Program-made: the position numbers and the translations under genes
The notes under the pieces: generated by a model
What the model was told of the DNA's origin: nothing
Database searches by the model: none
The model's input: only the letters and a program-made list of their open reading frames with translations
From: an uncultured Lachnospiraceae bacterium
Lineage (GTDB): Bacteria > Bacillota > Clostridia > Lachnospirales > Lachnospiraceae
DNA: 8,060 nucleotides
NCBI GenBank assembly: GCA_946566415.1
Contig: CAMNWW010000094.1
Location: 1-8,060, forward strand
Direction of reading: 5' to 3'
Part shown: positions 1-7,012 of the stretch, one piece after another
Layout of the letters: each line of letters begins with the position of its first letter
How positions within the stretch are numbered: position 1 is the first letter of the stretch

Positions 1-2
1 AA

Positions 3-86
3 TATACCGGAAGGCTTCTCGCCGTCGGAATCAGTTATGACAGGAAAAGAAAAGTGCATTTCTGCAAAGTAGAGGTATTAAAATAG
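3..86 (+). CDS. C-terminal tail of a plus-strand protein, possibly a DUF1703/PD-(D/E)XK AAA-ATPase-like protein (5' end outside window)
   Basis: Frame 3 on the plus strand is open from the window edge to a TAG at 84-86, giving 27 residues that include LLAVGISYDRKRKVHFCKVE. A basic, strand-like ending of the form xxAVGISYDxKxKxHxCxxE recalls the end of the AAA-ATPase-like/PD-(D/E)XK nuclease (DUF1703) proteins that are abundant in gut clostridia. That match rests on recall of the pattern, not on a search. The other two plus frames are also open for a while (frame 1 to 72) but read less like protein. The gene converges on the exporter operon, and its stop codon lies in the left arm of that operon's terminator stem. 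The reading frame is fairly likely and the family is tentative. Confidence 0.45.
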   Translation, partial: YTGRLLAVGISYDRKRKVHFCKVEVLK

Positions 87-105
87 GGGGACCACCGTCC
101 CCCTA
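78..105 (-). terminator. Intrinsic terminator of the ABC/GldG/DUF4340 operon
   Basis: On the minus strand a perfect 9-bp stem (TAGGGGGAC / GTCCCCCTA, positions 105-97 and 92-84) closes a GGTG tetraloop and is followed by TTTTAA. It begins 28 bases past the DUF4340 stop codon. On the plus strand the stem is followed by AAAGTC, not by a T run, so it should work mainly for the minus-strand operon, although the converging plus-strand gene ends inside it. Confidence 0.88.
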
Positions 106-133
106 AAGTCTATTGAAGATAAATTCCCCATCT

Positions 134-1570
134 CTAATTCAACACCACCGCATTTACAGCTTCTATCAGATCAACTACATAGCTCCTGCTGATCAGTGAT
201 ACCGGTTCGCCGTCGACAACCGCAAGACAGTTGTTTCCATCATAGCGATACAGTTCTATCTGCACTTCCGGCTGATTCTCATTGTCGATATACAAAGTCA
301 GACTGATCTCCTCTTTGCCCGCCTGTTCTTCCTCCACAAACTTAGACGCGGTCAGTGAATAAAGGGCGGTAAGGAAATTATCTGCTTCGATCTCTTCTTC
401 CTGATAATACCAGACCTTCTCCTTGTTTTCCTCTTTCGCCGTCAGTTCATATTCCACTCCTTCTAAGGATATTTCTGCCCGGCTGATATCAGCGCGGTCC
501 GCCCATACCAGTTTTTGGTGGCGAAGATCATTGTAGGACGCTTTCATCAAACCCTCGTAGTCCGTCCCGCTGATCTTATATATAATTGGGGATTCACCAA
601 TCCGGGCATATGCAGTAATCTCCTCTTCCGACGCGGTATCTGCATCATCGTCAGCTTTGGACTCCTTGTTCGCTTCCTCTTTCTCTTTTTCAGCCGGATC
701 CCGGGAAATGTGGAGCGAGACCGTTCCTTCTTTCTTTTCCTTACCTTCGTCCTCCTCATCATCCGACGTGCGGTACTTAAAAGTCACAGAAAGCTCTGGG
801 TCATCCAGCCCATAAGTTTCAAGCTCATCTTCCGCCGCATCATAGGACACGTAATTCACCAGATTTAACCCACGGATGACATCCAGATAACTATTTACAT
901 TTTCCGGGTCAAGCGGAAGCTCTTCCCCGTCTATTTTTGCAAAATATACGTCCTCCTTACTGTAAGCGGCTTTATTATCCTCCTCATATACGACTTTATA
1001 GTCCTCGCTTCCCGCAAACTCTATTTCTGAGACAGAATCAAACTCCGGAATCTCGTCATTTTGTATCATTGCGCTCAGCTCAATATCAAAAGAACTCAAA
1101 GGATCCTCCTTGACAAGATACACATTCCCATCCCCGATGGACACATACCGTTCTTCATCCATTTCACTGTAATTACCCAGTAAAATCTCATAGCTTTCCT
1201 CGCCTGCGCTGATGTTGATCTTGCAGAGAGGATCGCTTAAACCGTACTGCCCCAGCTCCTCTGCATCCTCAATGATAAAGGAAACACCGAAGGATTCGAA
1301 TATCTCCAGCAGACTGCCTACCTTCTCCTCGTCTACCGGAAAATTTTCGTCTTCATCATACAGCCATATCTCATCCTTGTGGAAAGCAAATTCTTTCGAG
1401 CCGCATTCCCAGGAAAGCGAGGTCACATCCTCACTGTTTATCTCCATAATGATCTCGTCGCTGTTTTTAATCTTCTCTTTTTGCTCTTCGTACTTACTGA
1501 CTCCCAAAGTCAGCACACACAAAAGCAGTAAAACTCCGAGAAGTACGTATAATCTTTTAGACCGGTTCAT
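134..1570 (-). CDS. DUF4340 domain-containing membrane-anchored protein (last gene of Gld-type ABC operon)
   Basis: This is a 478-residue protein with an N-terminal membrane anchor (about residues 7-25, after basic MNRSKR) and no lipobox, so the rest should lie outside the membrane. DUF4340 proteins normally follow GldG-type ABC auxiliary proteins; their biochemical role is unknown. The DUF4340 pattern appears twice: an 'xWxL...P.d..kv..ll' stretch leading to YGLSDP (109-114) and then a 'yxilLGN...ERYVSIGDGNVYLV' segment, and a second unit ending in YGLDDP (253-258). Between about residues 268 and 320 there is a low-complexity Glu/Lys/Asp-rich insertion. The protein is strongly acidic overall. 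The ATG overlaps the end of the GldG-like gene by 14 bases and has an AGGAGG site 7 bases upstream, so the start is firm. A strong terminator follows. It probably forms part of the exporter complex, with the substrate unknown. Confidence 0.88.
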   Translation of the reverse strand: MNRSKRLYVLLGVLLLLCVLTLGVSKYEEQKEKIKNSDEIIMEINSEDVTSLSWECGSKEFAFHKDEIWLYDEDENFPVDEEKVGSLLEIFESFGVSFIIEDAEELGQYGLSDPLCKINISAGEESYEILLGNYSEMDEERYVSIGDGNVYLVKEDPLSSFDIELSAMIQNDEIPEFDSVSEIEFAGSEDYKVVYEEDNKAAYSKEDVYFAKIDGEELPLDPENVNSYLDVIRGLNLVNYVSYDAAEDELETYGLDDPELSVTFKYRTSDDEEDEGKEKKEGTVSLHISRDPAEKEKEEANKESKADDDADTASEEEITAYARIGESPIIYKISGTDYEGLMKASYNDLRHQKLVWADRADISRAEISLEGVEYELTAKEENKEKVWYYQEEEIEADNFLTALYSLTASKFVEEEQAGKEEISLTLYIDNENQPEVQIELYRYDGNNCLAVVDGEPVSLISRSYVVDLIEAVNAVVLN

Positions 1571-3005
1571 TCTGCCGCCTCCTTCTGCTTACAATCGTAT
1601 AAATCCCTGCCCCGAGAAATGCCAGCGGAAATCCGCCGATCATGAGCATTTTCAGGAATGAAGCCGTTGATTCGCTGATAGTAAGATAATTATAACTTAA
1701 CGACTTACTGCGGATGGCGACCGCCTCTCTTTCCCCCATAAGCGATGACAGAGTATTCATTCCCAGGTCCAGATTGGCTCCGGACGAATAGGAATTGTAC
1801 ATATCATCCAGCAGGTTTGCGGATGTGAACCACACGATCTGTCCATCGTTTTCACAGTCTATAGACACAGCCAGCGCAAACGGTCCGTCTACGTCCCCGT
1901 CTTCTTTTTCATAGGTAGAAATGTCATATCCCGCCGCCTTACTGAACGCCGTATCCGAGGTCGTCAAAAGCTCCGTCACCGCGCCGGAAGTATCCTGAAC
2001 CTTTAGTCCCTGCGCGATCGGCATGATCGCATAATAATTCTCTTCGATCAAGGGCCTGGTGATCGCGCTGTCCCCAATCTCCGGAAGCAGAATATACGGG
2101 GCCTGGAACGCATAATGTTCACGGTCGGACTCCACCACGATCCCGTCCGCCGCTTCCACGTTATAATCTTCTAGAAGGCTGTAGAGATTTTCCAGCGTTC
2201 CCTCTTCCAAAGGACCTGCCAGAACCATCAATTTTCCGCCGCCTGTCACATACTCGGAAAGCATCTCCTTTTCCTCTGTTGAAATATCGCTGGACGATCC
2301 ATAGATCAGGACACAGTCCGCCTCATCTGGAACAGCGTCTTCATTCAGTAGTGAAAATGTAGTTGTTTCTATATTTTCCTTCTCTATCTGCCCGCTGAAT
2401 ACGGAGGAAAGCTCAGCCTCCCCATGCCCTTCCAGTATATAAAGCTGCGGAAGTTCTTCGCTCACCACATAATCAATGGCCGAGGTGACCGCCCCTTCTC
2501 CGTCAAAGGATACGTCGTAAGAATATGTAGACATATTTTCCTCTGTTAAATAAATGTCGTTGTAGCTGATAAACCGGCTGCGGTCCCCGCATTCCACGAT
2601 CAGGCTGTTATTCGGCGCTTCCTCAGAAGTATACTGGTCTGCAAAGGTCGGATACACGTCCGGATTCTTTTTCACAACCTTGATATGCCCCGACAAGCTT
2701 TCATATTTTGCCAGCAGATTTTCGATCACATCATCCTCTTTGTCCGCCTGGACGACCCAGTAAATCGTCACATCCTTTTCCAGTGCGTTTACAACCACCT
2801 TCGTATTGCTCGTGATCGAATAGAGTTTCGTAGAACTGATGTCATACTGCGTCATTGTGGTTGGAAGTACGGATGCAAATAGATTCACAACCACCAGAAT
2901 CGCCAGCACGATCCCCGTTATTGCCAGAGAGTAGGAACCGCCCTTCAGCGCGATCTGCCCGTAGCTCCTTTTTTCCGCTTTCTTAATAAAAGATAATTGA
3001 TTCAT
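1557..3005 (-). CDS. GldG-like ABC transporter auxiliary protein (ABC_transp_aux family)
   Basis: A 482-residue protein with the topology of GldG-family auxiliary subunits: a membrane segment near the N terminus (about 28-47), a large external domain, and a C-terminal membrane segment (about 452-474) followed by a basic RRRRQ tail. The external domain shows the family landmarks: a YSITSNTK-type stretch right after the first helix (62-69), LYILEGHGE (188-196), and a Rossmann-like block running DCVLIYG...ISTEEKEMLSEY...GGGKLMVLAGP (230-264). In Bacteroidetes, GldG acts with GldF and GldA in an ABC transporter needed for gliding. In Firmicutes the same architecture occurs without gliding and its substrate is unknown. 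The ATG shares one base with the permease stop (TGATG) and has an AGGAGG site 8 bases upstream. It overlaps the DUF4340 gene by 14 bases. Length and architecture look complete. Confidence 0.9.
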   Translation of the reverse strand: MNQLSFIKKAEKRSYGQIALKGGSYSLAITGIVLAILVVVNLFASVLPTTMTQYDISSTKLYSITSNTKVVVNALEKDVTIYWVVQADKEDDVIENLLAKYESLSGHIKVVKKNPDVYPTFADQYTSEEAPNNSLIVECGDRSRFISYNDIYLTEENMSTYSYDVSFDGEGAVTSAIDYVVSEELPQLYILEGHGEAELSSVFSGQIEKENIETTTFSLLNEDAVPDEADCVLIYGSSSDISTEEKEMLSEYVTGGGKLMVLAGPLEEGTLENLYSLLEDYNVEAADGIVVESDREHYAFQAPYILLPEIGDSAITRPLIEENYYAIMPIAQGLKVQDTSGAVTELLTTSDTAFSKAAGYDISTYEKEDGDVDGPFALAVSIDCENDGQIVWFTSANLLDDMYNSYSSGANLDLGMNTLSSLMGEREAVAIRSKSLSYNYLTISESTASFLKMLMIGGFPLAFLGAGIYTIVSRRRRQNEPV

Positions 3006-3868
3006 CAGTTGTACCTCCTTTTCTCAAGGGACTGTACAGAAAGAAACAAAAAGAATACAATCACTGTTATATAATATATAATTGCCGTCAGGTCAAAAAC
3101 CCCGTTTACAAATGTGTAAAACCGTTCAAACAAAGATAATTTTTTCATAATATCCGGCAGTAAACCTTCTAGTTTTGAACTGTCCGCAAAATACACCGCC
3201 AAAACGGCAAGTATGATCACAATACTGGCTCCATACGCAAGATTGTCATTTTTTGTCAGATAACGGATGATAAATCCTAATAAGACGGCGATCACAATGA
3301 CCGCAATAGCGGAACCGGACGCTGTCGCTGATACATATTCCGCCAGCGTGACGCTGTAATAGTTAAATAAAATGACCGGGAGGGTAATTCCGGCCGCAAC
3401 GCCCTGATTCTCCGTCAATGAACAAATAAACGTCCCCACCGCGATCATTGCCGCCCCCATCATAAAAAACGCAAAGAGCGAACCGTAGGAAGTCGGCAGA
3501 TAGACTTCTCCAAACTGTGCAAATATAAGCGGATAAAGTGCAATAATACATAACGGAACCAGATAAACGGCAAGAAGAGCAAAATATTTTCCTACTACAA
3601 TCTGGGACGTCCTGATGGGAAGGGAGTACAGAAGCTGATCGGTTTTCTGTTTTCTCTCCTCCGCGATCACGCGCATTGTTAGAATGGGAATGATAACTAC
3701 AAAGCCCAGACATACATAACCCAGCACATACTCGAAATTGGCGACCGCCGACTGAATATTATAGATCAAGGCTCCGATTCCCACGAACGCTAACAAAAAA
3801 GCCGAAAAAATATAAGCTGTCAGAGAATGAAAATATCCTGAAAGCTCATGCTTTAGCACTGCCATCAT
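3005..3868 (-). CDS. ABC transporter permease, GldF/ABC-2 type
   Basis: A 287-residue integral membrane protein with hydrophobic segments at roughly 17-37, 47-66, 93-118, 128-150, 155-172, 184-203, 211-228 and 259-280. Between the second and third lies PILTMRVIAEERKQKTDQLL (61-80), the cytoplasmic coupling-helix region typical of ABC-2 permeases ('TMR.. AEE...T..LL'). LSLFERFYTFVNGVFDL (245-261), just before the last helix, is the conserved GldF-type block ('LS.F..F..F..GV.DL'). The protein should form the membrane channel of the exporter, probably as a dimer, with the ATPase encoded immediately upstream. The start is either of two adjacent ATGs (3868 or 3865). The first overlaps the ATPase stop by four bases (ATGA), and a GGGTGAGGA stretch lies just upstream. 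The downstream GldG-like gene overlaps by one base, which indicates one transcript and coupled translation. Confidence 0.9.
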   Translation of the reverse strand: MMAVLKHELSGYFHSLTAYIFSAFLLAFVGIGALIYNIQSAVANFEYVLGYVCLGFVVIIPILTMRVIAEERKQKTDQLLYSLPIRTSQIVVGKYFALLAVYLVPLCIIALYPLIFAQFGEVYLPTSYGSLFAFFMMGAAMIAVGTFICSLTENQGVAAGITLPVILFNYYSVTLAEYVSATASGSAIAVIVIAVLLGFIIRYLTKNDNLAYGASIVIILAVLAVYFADSSKLEGLLPDIMKKLSLFERFYTFVNGVFDLTAIIYYITVIVFFLFLSVQSLEKRRYN

Positions 3869-4821
3869 TCCTCACCCACCCCGCTTTCTCCCTCTGTCAG
3901 CTCAATAAATACGTCCTCCAGGTTCGCTTTTTTCGACGCCATCTCTAAAACTGCTATTTTATGATTGGCAAAAGCGAAAAATATCTGCCGGCAGATATCC
4001 CTCATATCCTTGGAGTCCGTCTTGATGGTCACCACAGTAAGCATATCTTCCTGTGTTTCCACATCCCACTTTGTAATCCGGTCGACTTCATTTAAAATCT
4101 CTTCGGTCTCTTCCCGCGAAGCCTCTGCCGTAAAAGAAATCCCGTTCGATGAAAGCAAAAGTTTCTCCAGATTTTCCGGTCTGTCGAAAGCAACCAGCTT
4201 CCCCTTTGAGATAATCAAAACCTTTTCGCAGATAGCCTGAACTTCCGATAAAATATGTGAGCTTAATATAACCGTATGGTTTTCCCCAAGCTGCTTGATC
4301 AGATCCCTGATCTCTATGATCTGAATCGGGTCAAGCCCTACCGTCGGCTCGTCAAGGATAATCACCTTAGGATTTCCAAGGAGCGCCTGCGCAATCCCTA
4401 CTCTCTGCCGGTATCCTTTTGACAGCGTGGAAATCAAACGGTCCATCACATGCTCGATCTTTGTCTGAGAGGCCACCTCCTCAATCTGCCGCTTAAGTTT
4501 TTCTCCTTTCAGCCCTTTTGCTTCACCTACGAACCTCAGATATTCTGCGGGTGTTTCATTCATATAAAGCGGCGGCTGTTCGGGAAGATAGCCGATCGTC
4601 TTTTTTGCCTGTTCCGGTTCCTCAAAAATATCGTACCCATTGATCCGTATATGGCCTTCTGTCGCCGACAGGCACCCTGTCATAATATTCATTGTCGTAG
4701 ACTTGCCGGCTCCATTCGGACCCAAAAAGCCGTACACATGCCCTTCGTCAATTTCAAAGGACAGATCGCTTACGGCCATAAAATCACCATAACATTTCGT
4801 CAGATGCTCAACTGTTATCAT
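3865..4821 (-). CDS. ABC transporter ATP-binding protein, GldA/NatA-like
   Basis: A 318-residue nucleotide-binding subunit that powers the exporter encoded downstream. All ATPase motifs are present: Walker A GPNGAGKST (34-42), Q-loop Q82 in LPEQPPLY, signature LSKGYRQR (133-140; S-K-G in place of S-G-G, which is common in this subfamily), Walker B VIILDE (153-158) with catalytic E158, D-loop GLDP (162-165) and switch H189 in SSH. Residues after about 225 form a C-terminal extension of roughly 90 residues, usual for ABC-2 exporter ATPases of this type. The ATG has a strong GGAGGG site 5 bases upstream. A predicted promoter with a shared regulator box lies about 63-91 bases upstream. It is the first gene of a four-gene operon, and its stop overlaps the permease start. 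The protein looks complete and active. Confidence 0.94.
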   Translation of the reverse strand: MITVEHLTKCYGDFMAVSDLSFEIDEGHVYGFLGPNGAGKSTTMNIMTGCLSATEGHIRINGYDIFEEPEQAKKTIGYLPEQPPLYMNETPAEYLRFVGEAKGLKGEKLKRQIEEVASQTKIEHVMDRLISTLSKGYRQRVGIAQALLGNPKVIILDEPTVGLDPIQIIEIRDLIKQLGENHTVILSSHILSEVQAICEKVLIISKGKLVAFDRPENLEKLLLSSNGISFTAEASREETEEILNEVDRITKWDVETQEDMLTVVTIKTDSKDMRDICRQIFFAFANHKIAVLEMASKKANLEDVFIELTEGESGVGEE

Positions 4822-4883
4822 AGCAACCCTCCTGCAAAATTATTTCGGTTCCGTTTCGTACCCATATCGTAAAACCGATTTTC

Positions 4884-4912
4884 ATTGTAAAAAGGTTACC
4901 TGAAATGTACCT
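4884..4912 (-). promoter_or_regulatory. Promoter of the exporter operon with a putative response-regulator box
   Basis: Reading the minus strand, GTACATTTCA (4910-4901) is followed after exactly 11 bases by TACAAT (4889-4884), a good -10 hexamer. There is no consensus -35; the box occupies that place, as in activator-dependent promoters. The box lies in a direct repeat, AGGTAcatttcAGGTA (4912-4897), with an 11-base period, the spacing typical of OmpR/PhoB-family regulator sites. The same 10-mer and spacing recur before the response regulator gene. The transcript would start near 4877 and carry a leader of about 55 bases, in which TACGA also repeats with an 11-base period (4871-4867 and 4860-4856). 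The rest of the 152-base gap (4822-4973) shows no clear terminator for the kinase gene, so some read-through is possible. Confidence 0.6.
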
Positions 4913-4973
4913 AAAATGATGTGTGAAATTTTTGTTATTATTCTGCTTCACATAAAACAAATATAACCATTTA

Positions 4974-6200
4974 TCAGATCACTACTTTAAAAAGAATTGT
5001 CTTCCCGTCTGTGCTGTATACCTTGATCTTTCCCCCGTGCGCCTCCGCGATCGCCTGCGCCATAGAAAGGCCGATCCCGCTTCCCCCTGTATTGACGGAT
5101 CTTGATTCATCCGGACGGTAAAAACGGTCAAACAGCCTGTTAAGCTCCGCCGTCTCCTGAATGTCACATGTATTAAAAACTTCTATACATACCCTGCCAT
5201 GCTTTTGGTAAATATCCAGCCGGATCTCTCCCTCTTCTTTTGCGTACCTTACAGCATTGTCGAGGAGAATCGACATCATCTGCTGAACGGCATTTCGATC
5301 CCCCCACAGTTTCAGTCCCTCTTCAATGTGCTGTACATATGATTTTCCTTCTGCCCTAGCAAGCGCCGAAAACGGCTCTGCCGTTTCCCATGCCGCGTCG
5401 CTTACGGAAAACTCCGCCTTCTCCGGAAACGGAGTCATCTCGTCAAGCCGCGACAGGGCGACAAGATTATTTACAAGATGCGTCATACGGTTCGCCTGCT
5501 TCCTAATATTTTCAATCCATTCATTATCTTCATATTCCATAGACAAAATATCGGCGCTGGTAGAAATGGATGTCAGAGGCGTCTTAAGCTCGTGCCCGGC
5601 GTCAGTAATAAATCGTTTCTGGCGTTCCATATTCTTCATATATGGCCGGATCGCCCTGCCGGAGAACAGCAGTGTCAGAAGGAAAACGCTGACTAAGCTC
5701 ACAAAACCAATGATCACTGATATCCTGAACAAAGAACTGACGAATCTCTGGGCGTCTGAAACGTTCAGAAAAATAATAGAATAACCCGACTCGTCTTCAT
5801 TTACCCGATACCGATATTCTTCATGGTATCCTTCCGACTTGCCACTTTTTATAATTTTTTCCGTATACTGACGGATCGTGTCATAATCCATTGAAGAAAT
5901 ATGATCTCGTGAAGTGTTTATTACATTTCCTTCTTGGCCGCAGTGCACTACAAAAAAGCGGATGGTAAAATCCGCTTCCGGTCCATCCGCCCAAGGCATT
6001 TCCGAAATCATAGGAATCCGATCCGCAGACCGCGATCTTTTCATCTGCTCATATTCCATAATTCCGTTGATCGTCTCGTCCTGTCTGCGTTTTGTCACAT
6101 TATAATTCAGCAAATTGATTCCGATCACCAACACCAGCATAACAGAGCCAAACGCGGCCGTCGCCGATAAAATAAAACGCAGACGCAGTTTTCTCAGCAT
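4974..6200 (-). CDS. Sensor histidine kinase of a two-component system
   Basis: A 408-residue membrane kinase. Two membrane helices (about 8-32 and 156-180) flank an external sensor region of about 120 residues that I do not recognise. The H-box DAGHELKTPLT places the phosphorylated histidine at H203. The ATP-binding domain follows, with N-box LLDNAVRYA (N315), F-box LFDRFYRPDESRS (356-368) and G2 box GGSGIGLSMA (372-381). The G1 box is unusual: where DxGxG is expected there is FNTCDI (342-347). Similar NTC-type G1 boxes are, from recall, found in a subgroup of clostridial kinases that keep the other motifs, so activity is likely. The ATG overlaps the response regulator's end by 7 bases and has a GGAGGAG site 5 bases upstream. 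The kinase should autophosphorylate in response to an unknown envelope signal and phosphorylate the regulator encoded just upstream. Confidence 0.93.
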   Translation of the reverse strand: MLRKLRLRFILSATAAFGSVMLVLVIGINLLNYNVTKRRQDETINGIMEYEQMKRSRSADRIPMISEMPWADGPEADFTIRFFVVHCGQEGNVINTSRDHISSMDYDTIRQYTEKIIKSGKSEGYHEEYRYRVNEDESGYSIIFLNVSDAQRFVSSLFRISVIIGFVSLVSVFLLTLLFSGRAIRPYMKNMERQKRFITDAGHELKTPLTSISTSADILSMEYEDNEWIENIRKQANRMTHLVNNLVALSRLDEMTPFPEKAEFSVSDAAWETAEPFSALARAEGKSYVQHIEEGLKLWGDRNAVQQMMSILLDNAVRYAKEEGEIRLDIYQKHGRVCIEVFNTCDIQETAELNRLFDRFYRPDESRSVNTGGSGIGLSMAQAIAEAHGGKIKVYSTDGKTILFKVVI

Positions 6201-6871
6201 TTTGTCTCCTCCAATGAATATCCTGCTCCCCGGACGGTCTTGATCTCAATATCAGCGTCCAGCATTTTCAGTTTCTTCCTCACATATCCTATATACGTCC
6301 ACACAACATCCATGCCCGCCTCTGAATCCTGCCCCCATACTTTATCCATAATATGTCCTGAAGAAAACACATAATGCGGATACTTTAAAAACAGTTCCAT
6401 CAACTGATACTCTTTATTGTTAAGCCGTACCGTCTCCGTGTCTGAAGACAATTCAAAACGGTTACAATCCAGCCGTATATTTCCATAGGAAAGTATACTG
6501 TCCGTATAGCTGTCATTTCTGCGGACAAGAGCGCGCACCCTTGCAATAAATTCTCTTGTAGAAAACGGCTTTGGAAGGTAATCATCCGCCCCGGCCTCCA
6601 GCCCCGCTACCCGGTCTTCGATCTCTGCCTTTGCGGTAAGCATCATAACCGGAACGCCTGATCTTTCGGCCCGGATCGTCTCCAGCACCTTTAAGCCGTT
6701 AAGCCTGGGCATCATGATATCCAGCACAACCGCGTCGTATTCTGTGCTGTGAAAATAGTCTAACGCTTCAATCCCGTCATGTACGATATCCACGGAAAAT
6801 TTGCCCTTTTCCAACAAATATTTCAGCCCTTTTGCAAGCTGGACCTCGTCCTCCGCAATTAATATACGCAT
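6194..6871 (-). CDS. OmpR/VanR-family response regulator
   Basis: A 225-residue transcription factor with a receiver domain (1-115) and a winged-helix DNA-binding domain (about 125-222). Receiver residues are complete: E7/D8, the phosphorylated D51 in VVLDIMMP, T79 in MLTAK and K101 in LPKPF. The C-terminal part carries the usual 'LNNKEYQLMELFLKYP...' and 'TVRGAGYSL' winged-helix signatures. The start is placed at the ATG at 6871 (MRILIAEDE), because GGGAGA lies 7 bases upstream and receiver domains normally begin this way. The frame stays open to a TTG at 6895, but nothing supports that longer form. It overlaps the kinase gene and is its evident partner. Its likely targets are its own promoter and that of the exporter operon, since both carry GTACATTTCA 11 bases before the -10. 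Confidence 0.94.
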   Translation of the reverse strand: MRILIAEDEVQLAKGLKYLLEKGKFSVDIVHDGIEALDYFHSTEYDAVVLDIMMPRLNGLKVLETIRAERSGVPVMMLTAKAEIEDRVAGLEAGADDYLPKPFSTREFIARVRALVRRNDSYTDSILSYGNIRLDCNRFELSSDTETVRLNNKEYQLMELFLKYPHYVFSSGHIMDKVWGQDSEAGMDVVWTYIGYVRKKLKMLDADIEIKTVRGAGYSLEETKC

Positions 6872-6900
6872 GGCAGACTCTCCCTTACATTTCAATTTGT

Positions 6901-6908
6901 TTTATCAT
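6901..6908. repeat. Left copy of the 8-bp target-site duplication
   Basis: TTTATCAT directly abuts the left terminal repeat of the hairpin element and is identical to the copy at 7005-7012. Confidence 0.75.
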
Positions 6909-7004
6909 GTTACTATTCACAGCCGATTTGGATCTGCAGACAGACTCGTCATGCTTGCATGTAAGAGGATGTCCGCAGAGCTAAATCCGGCTGTGAATAG
7001 TAAC
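6909..7004. mobile_element. 96-bp hairpin MITE-like element with 8-bp target duplication
   Basis: The ends are perfect 17-base inverted repeats: GTTACTATTCACAGCCG (6909-6925) and its reverse complement (6988-7004). They are flanked by an identical octamer TTTATCAT on both sides (6901-6908 and 7005-7012), as expected of a target-site duplication. The inner sequence keeps pairing with a few mismatches and one bulged base, so about 39 of the possible 48 pairs form, ending in CATGC-TT-GCATG (6950-6961). It is far too short to code for anything. This is the structure of a miniature inverted-repeat element moved by a transposase supplied elsewhere. Eight-base duplications occur in several IS families, and I cannot assign one. 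It sits between the response regulator's predicted -10 and its start codon. Confidence 0.8.
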
Positions 7005-7012
7005 TTTATCAT
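7005..7012. repeat. Right copy of the 8-bp target-site duplication
   Basis: TTTATCAT directly abuts the right terminal repeat of the hairpin element. On the minus strand it reads ATGATAAA and supplies the last five bases of the response regulator's predicted -10 hexamer TATGAT. Confidence 0.75.

Noticed and set aside
515..868. Plus-strand frame of 117 codons and a minus-strand basic frame (547-762) inside the DUF4340 gene
   Set aside because: Both are shadows of the charged, repetitive codons of the DUF4340 gene and show no ribosome site or family pattern.
4846..4877. CGGTT/AACCG hairpin in the exporter operon leader as a possible riboswitch or attenuator
   Set aside because: Only five outer pairs with a long, unpaired interior and no terminator-like T run. 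It does not resemble any riboswitch I know.
4920..4953. TGTGAA...TTCACA inverted repeat (4922-4927 / 4947-4952) as a terminator or CRP-like site after the kinase gene
   Set aside because: The arms are only six bases with a 19-base spacer, and no T run follows on the minus strand. It is too wide for a CRP/FNR site and too weak for a terminator.
6872..6895. Longer response regulator starting at a TTG (6895), adding eight residues MKCKGESA
   Set aside because: Receiver domains start at MRILIAEDE, and GGGAGA lies 7 bases before the ATG at 6871. The upstream TTG has no ribosome site.
6909..7004. The 96-base hairpin as a terminator or a CRISPR-like repeat
   Set aside because: There is no T tract on either side, it occurs once, and the flanking identical octamers are better explained by transposition.
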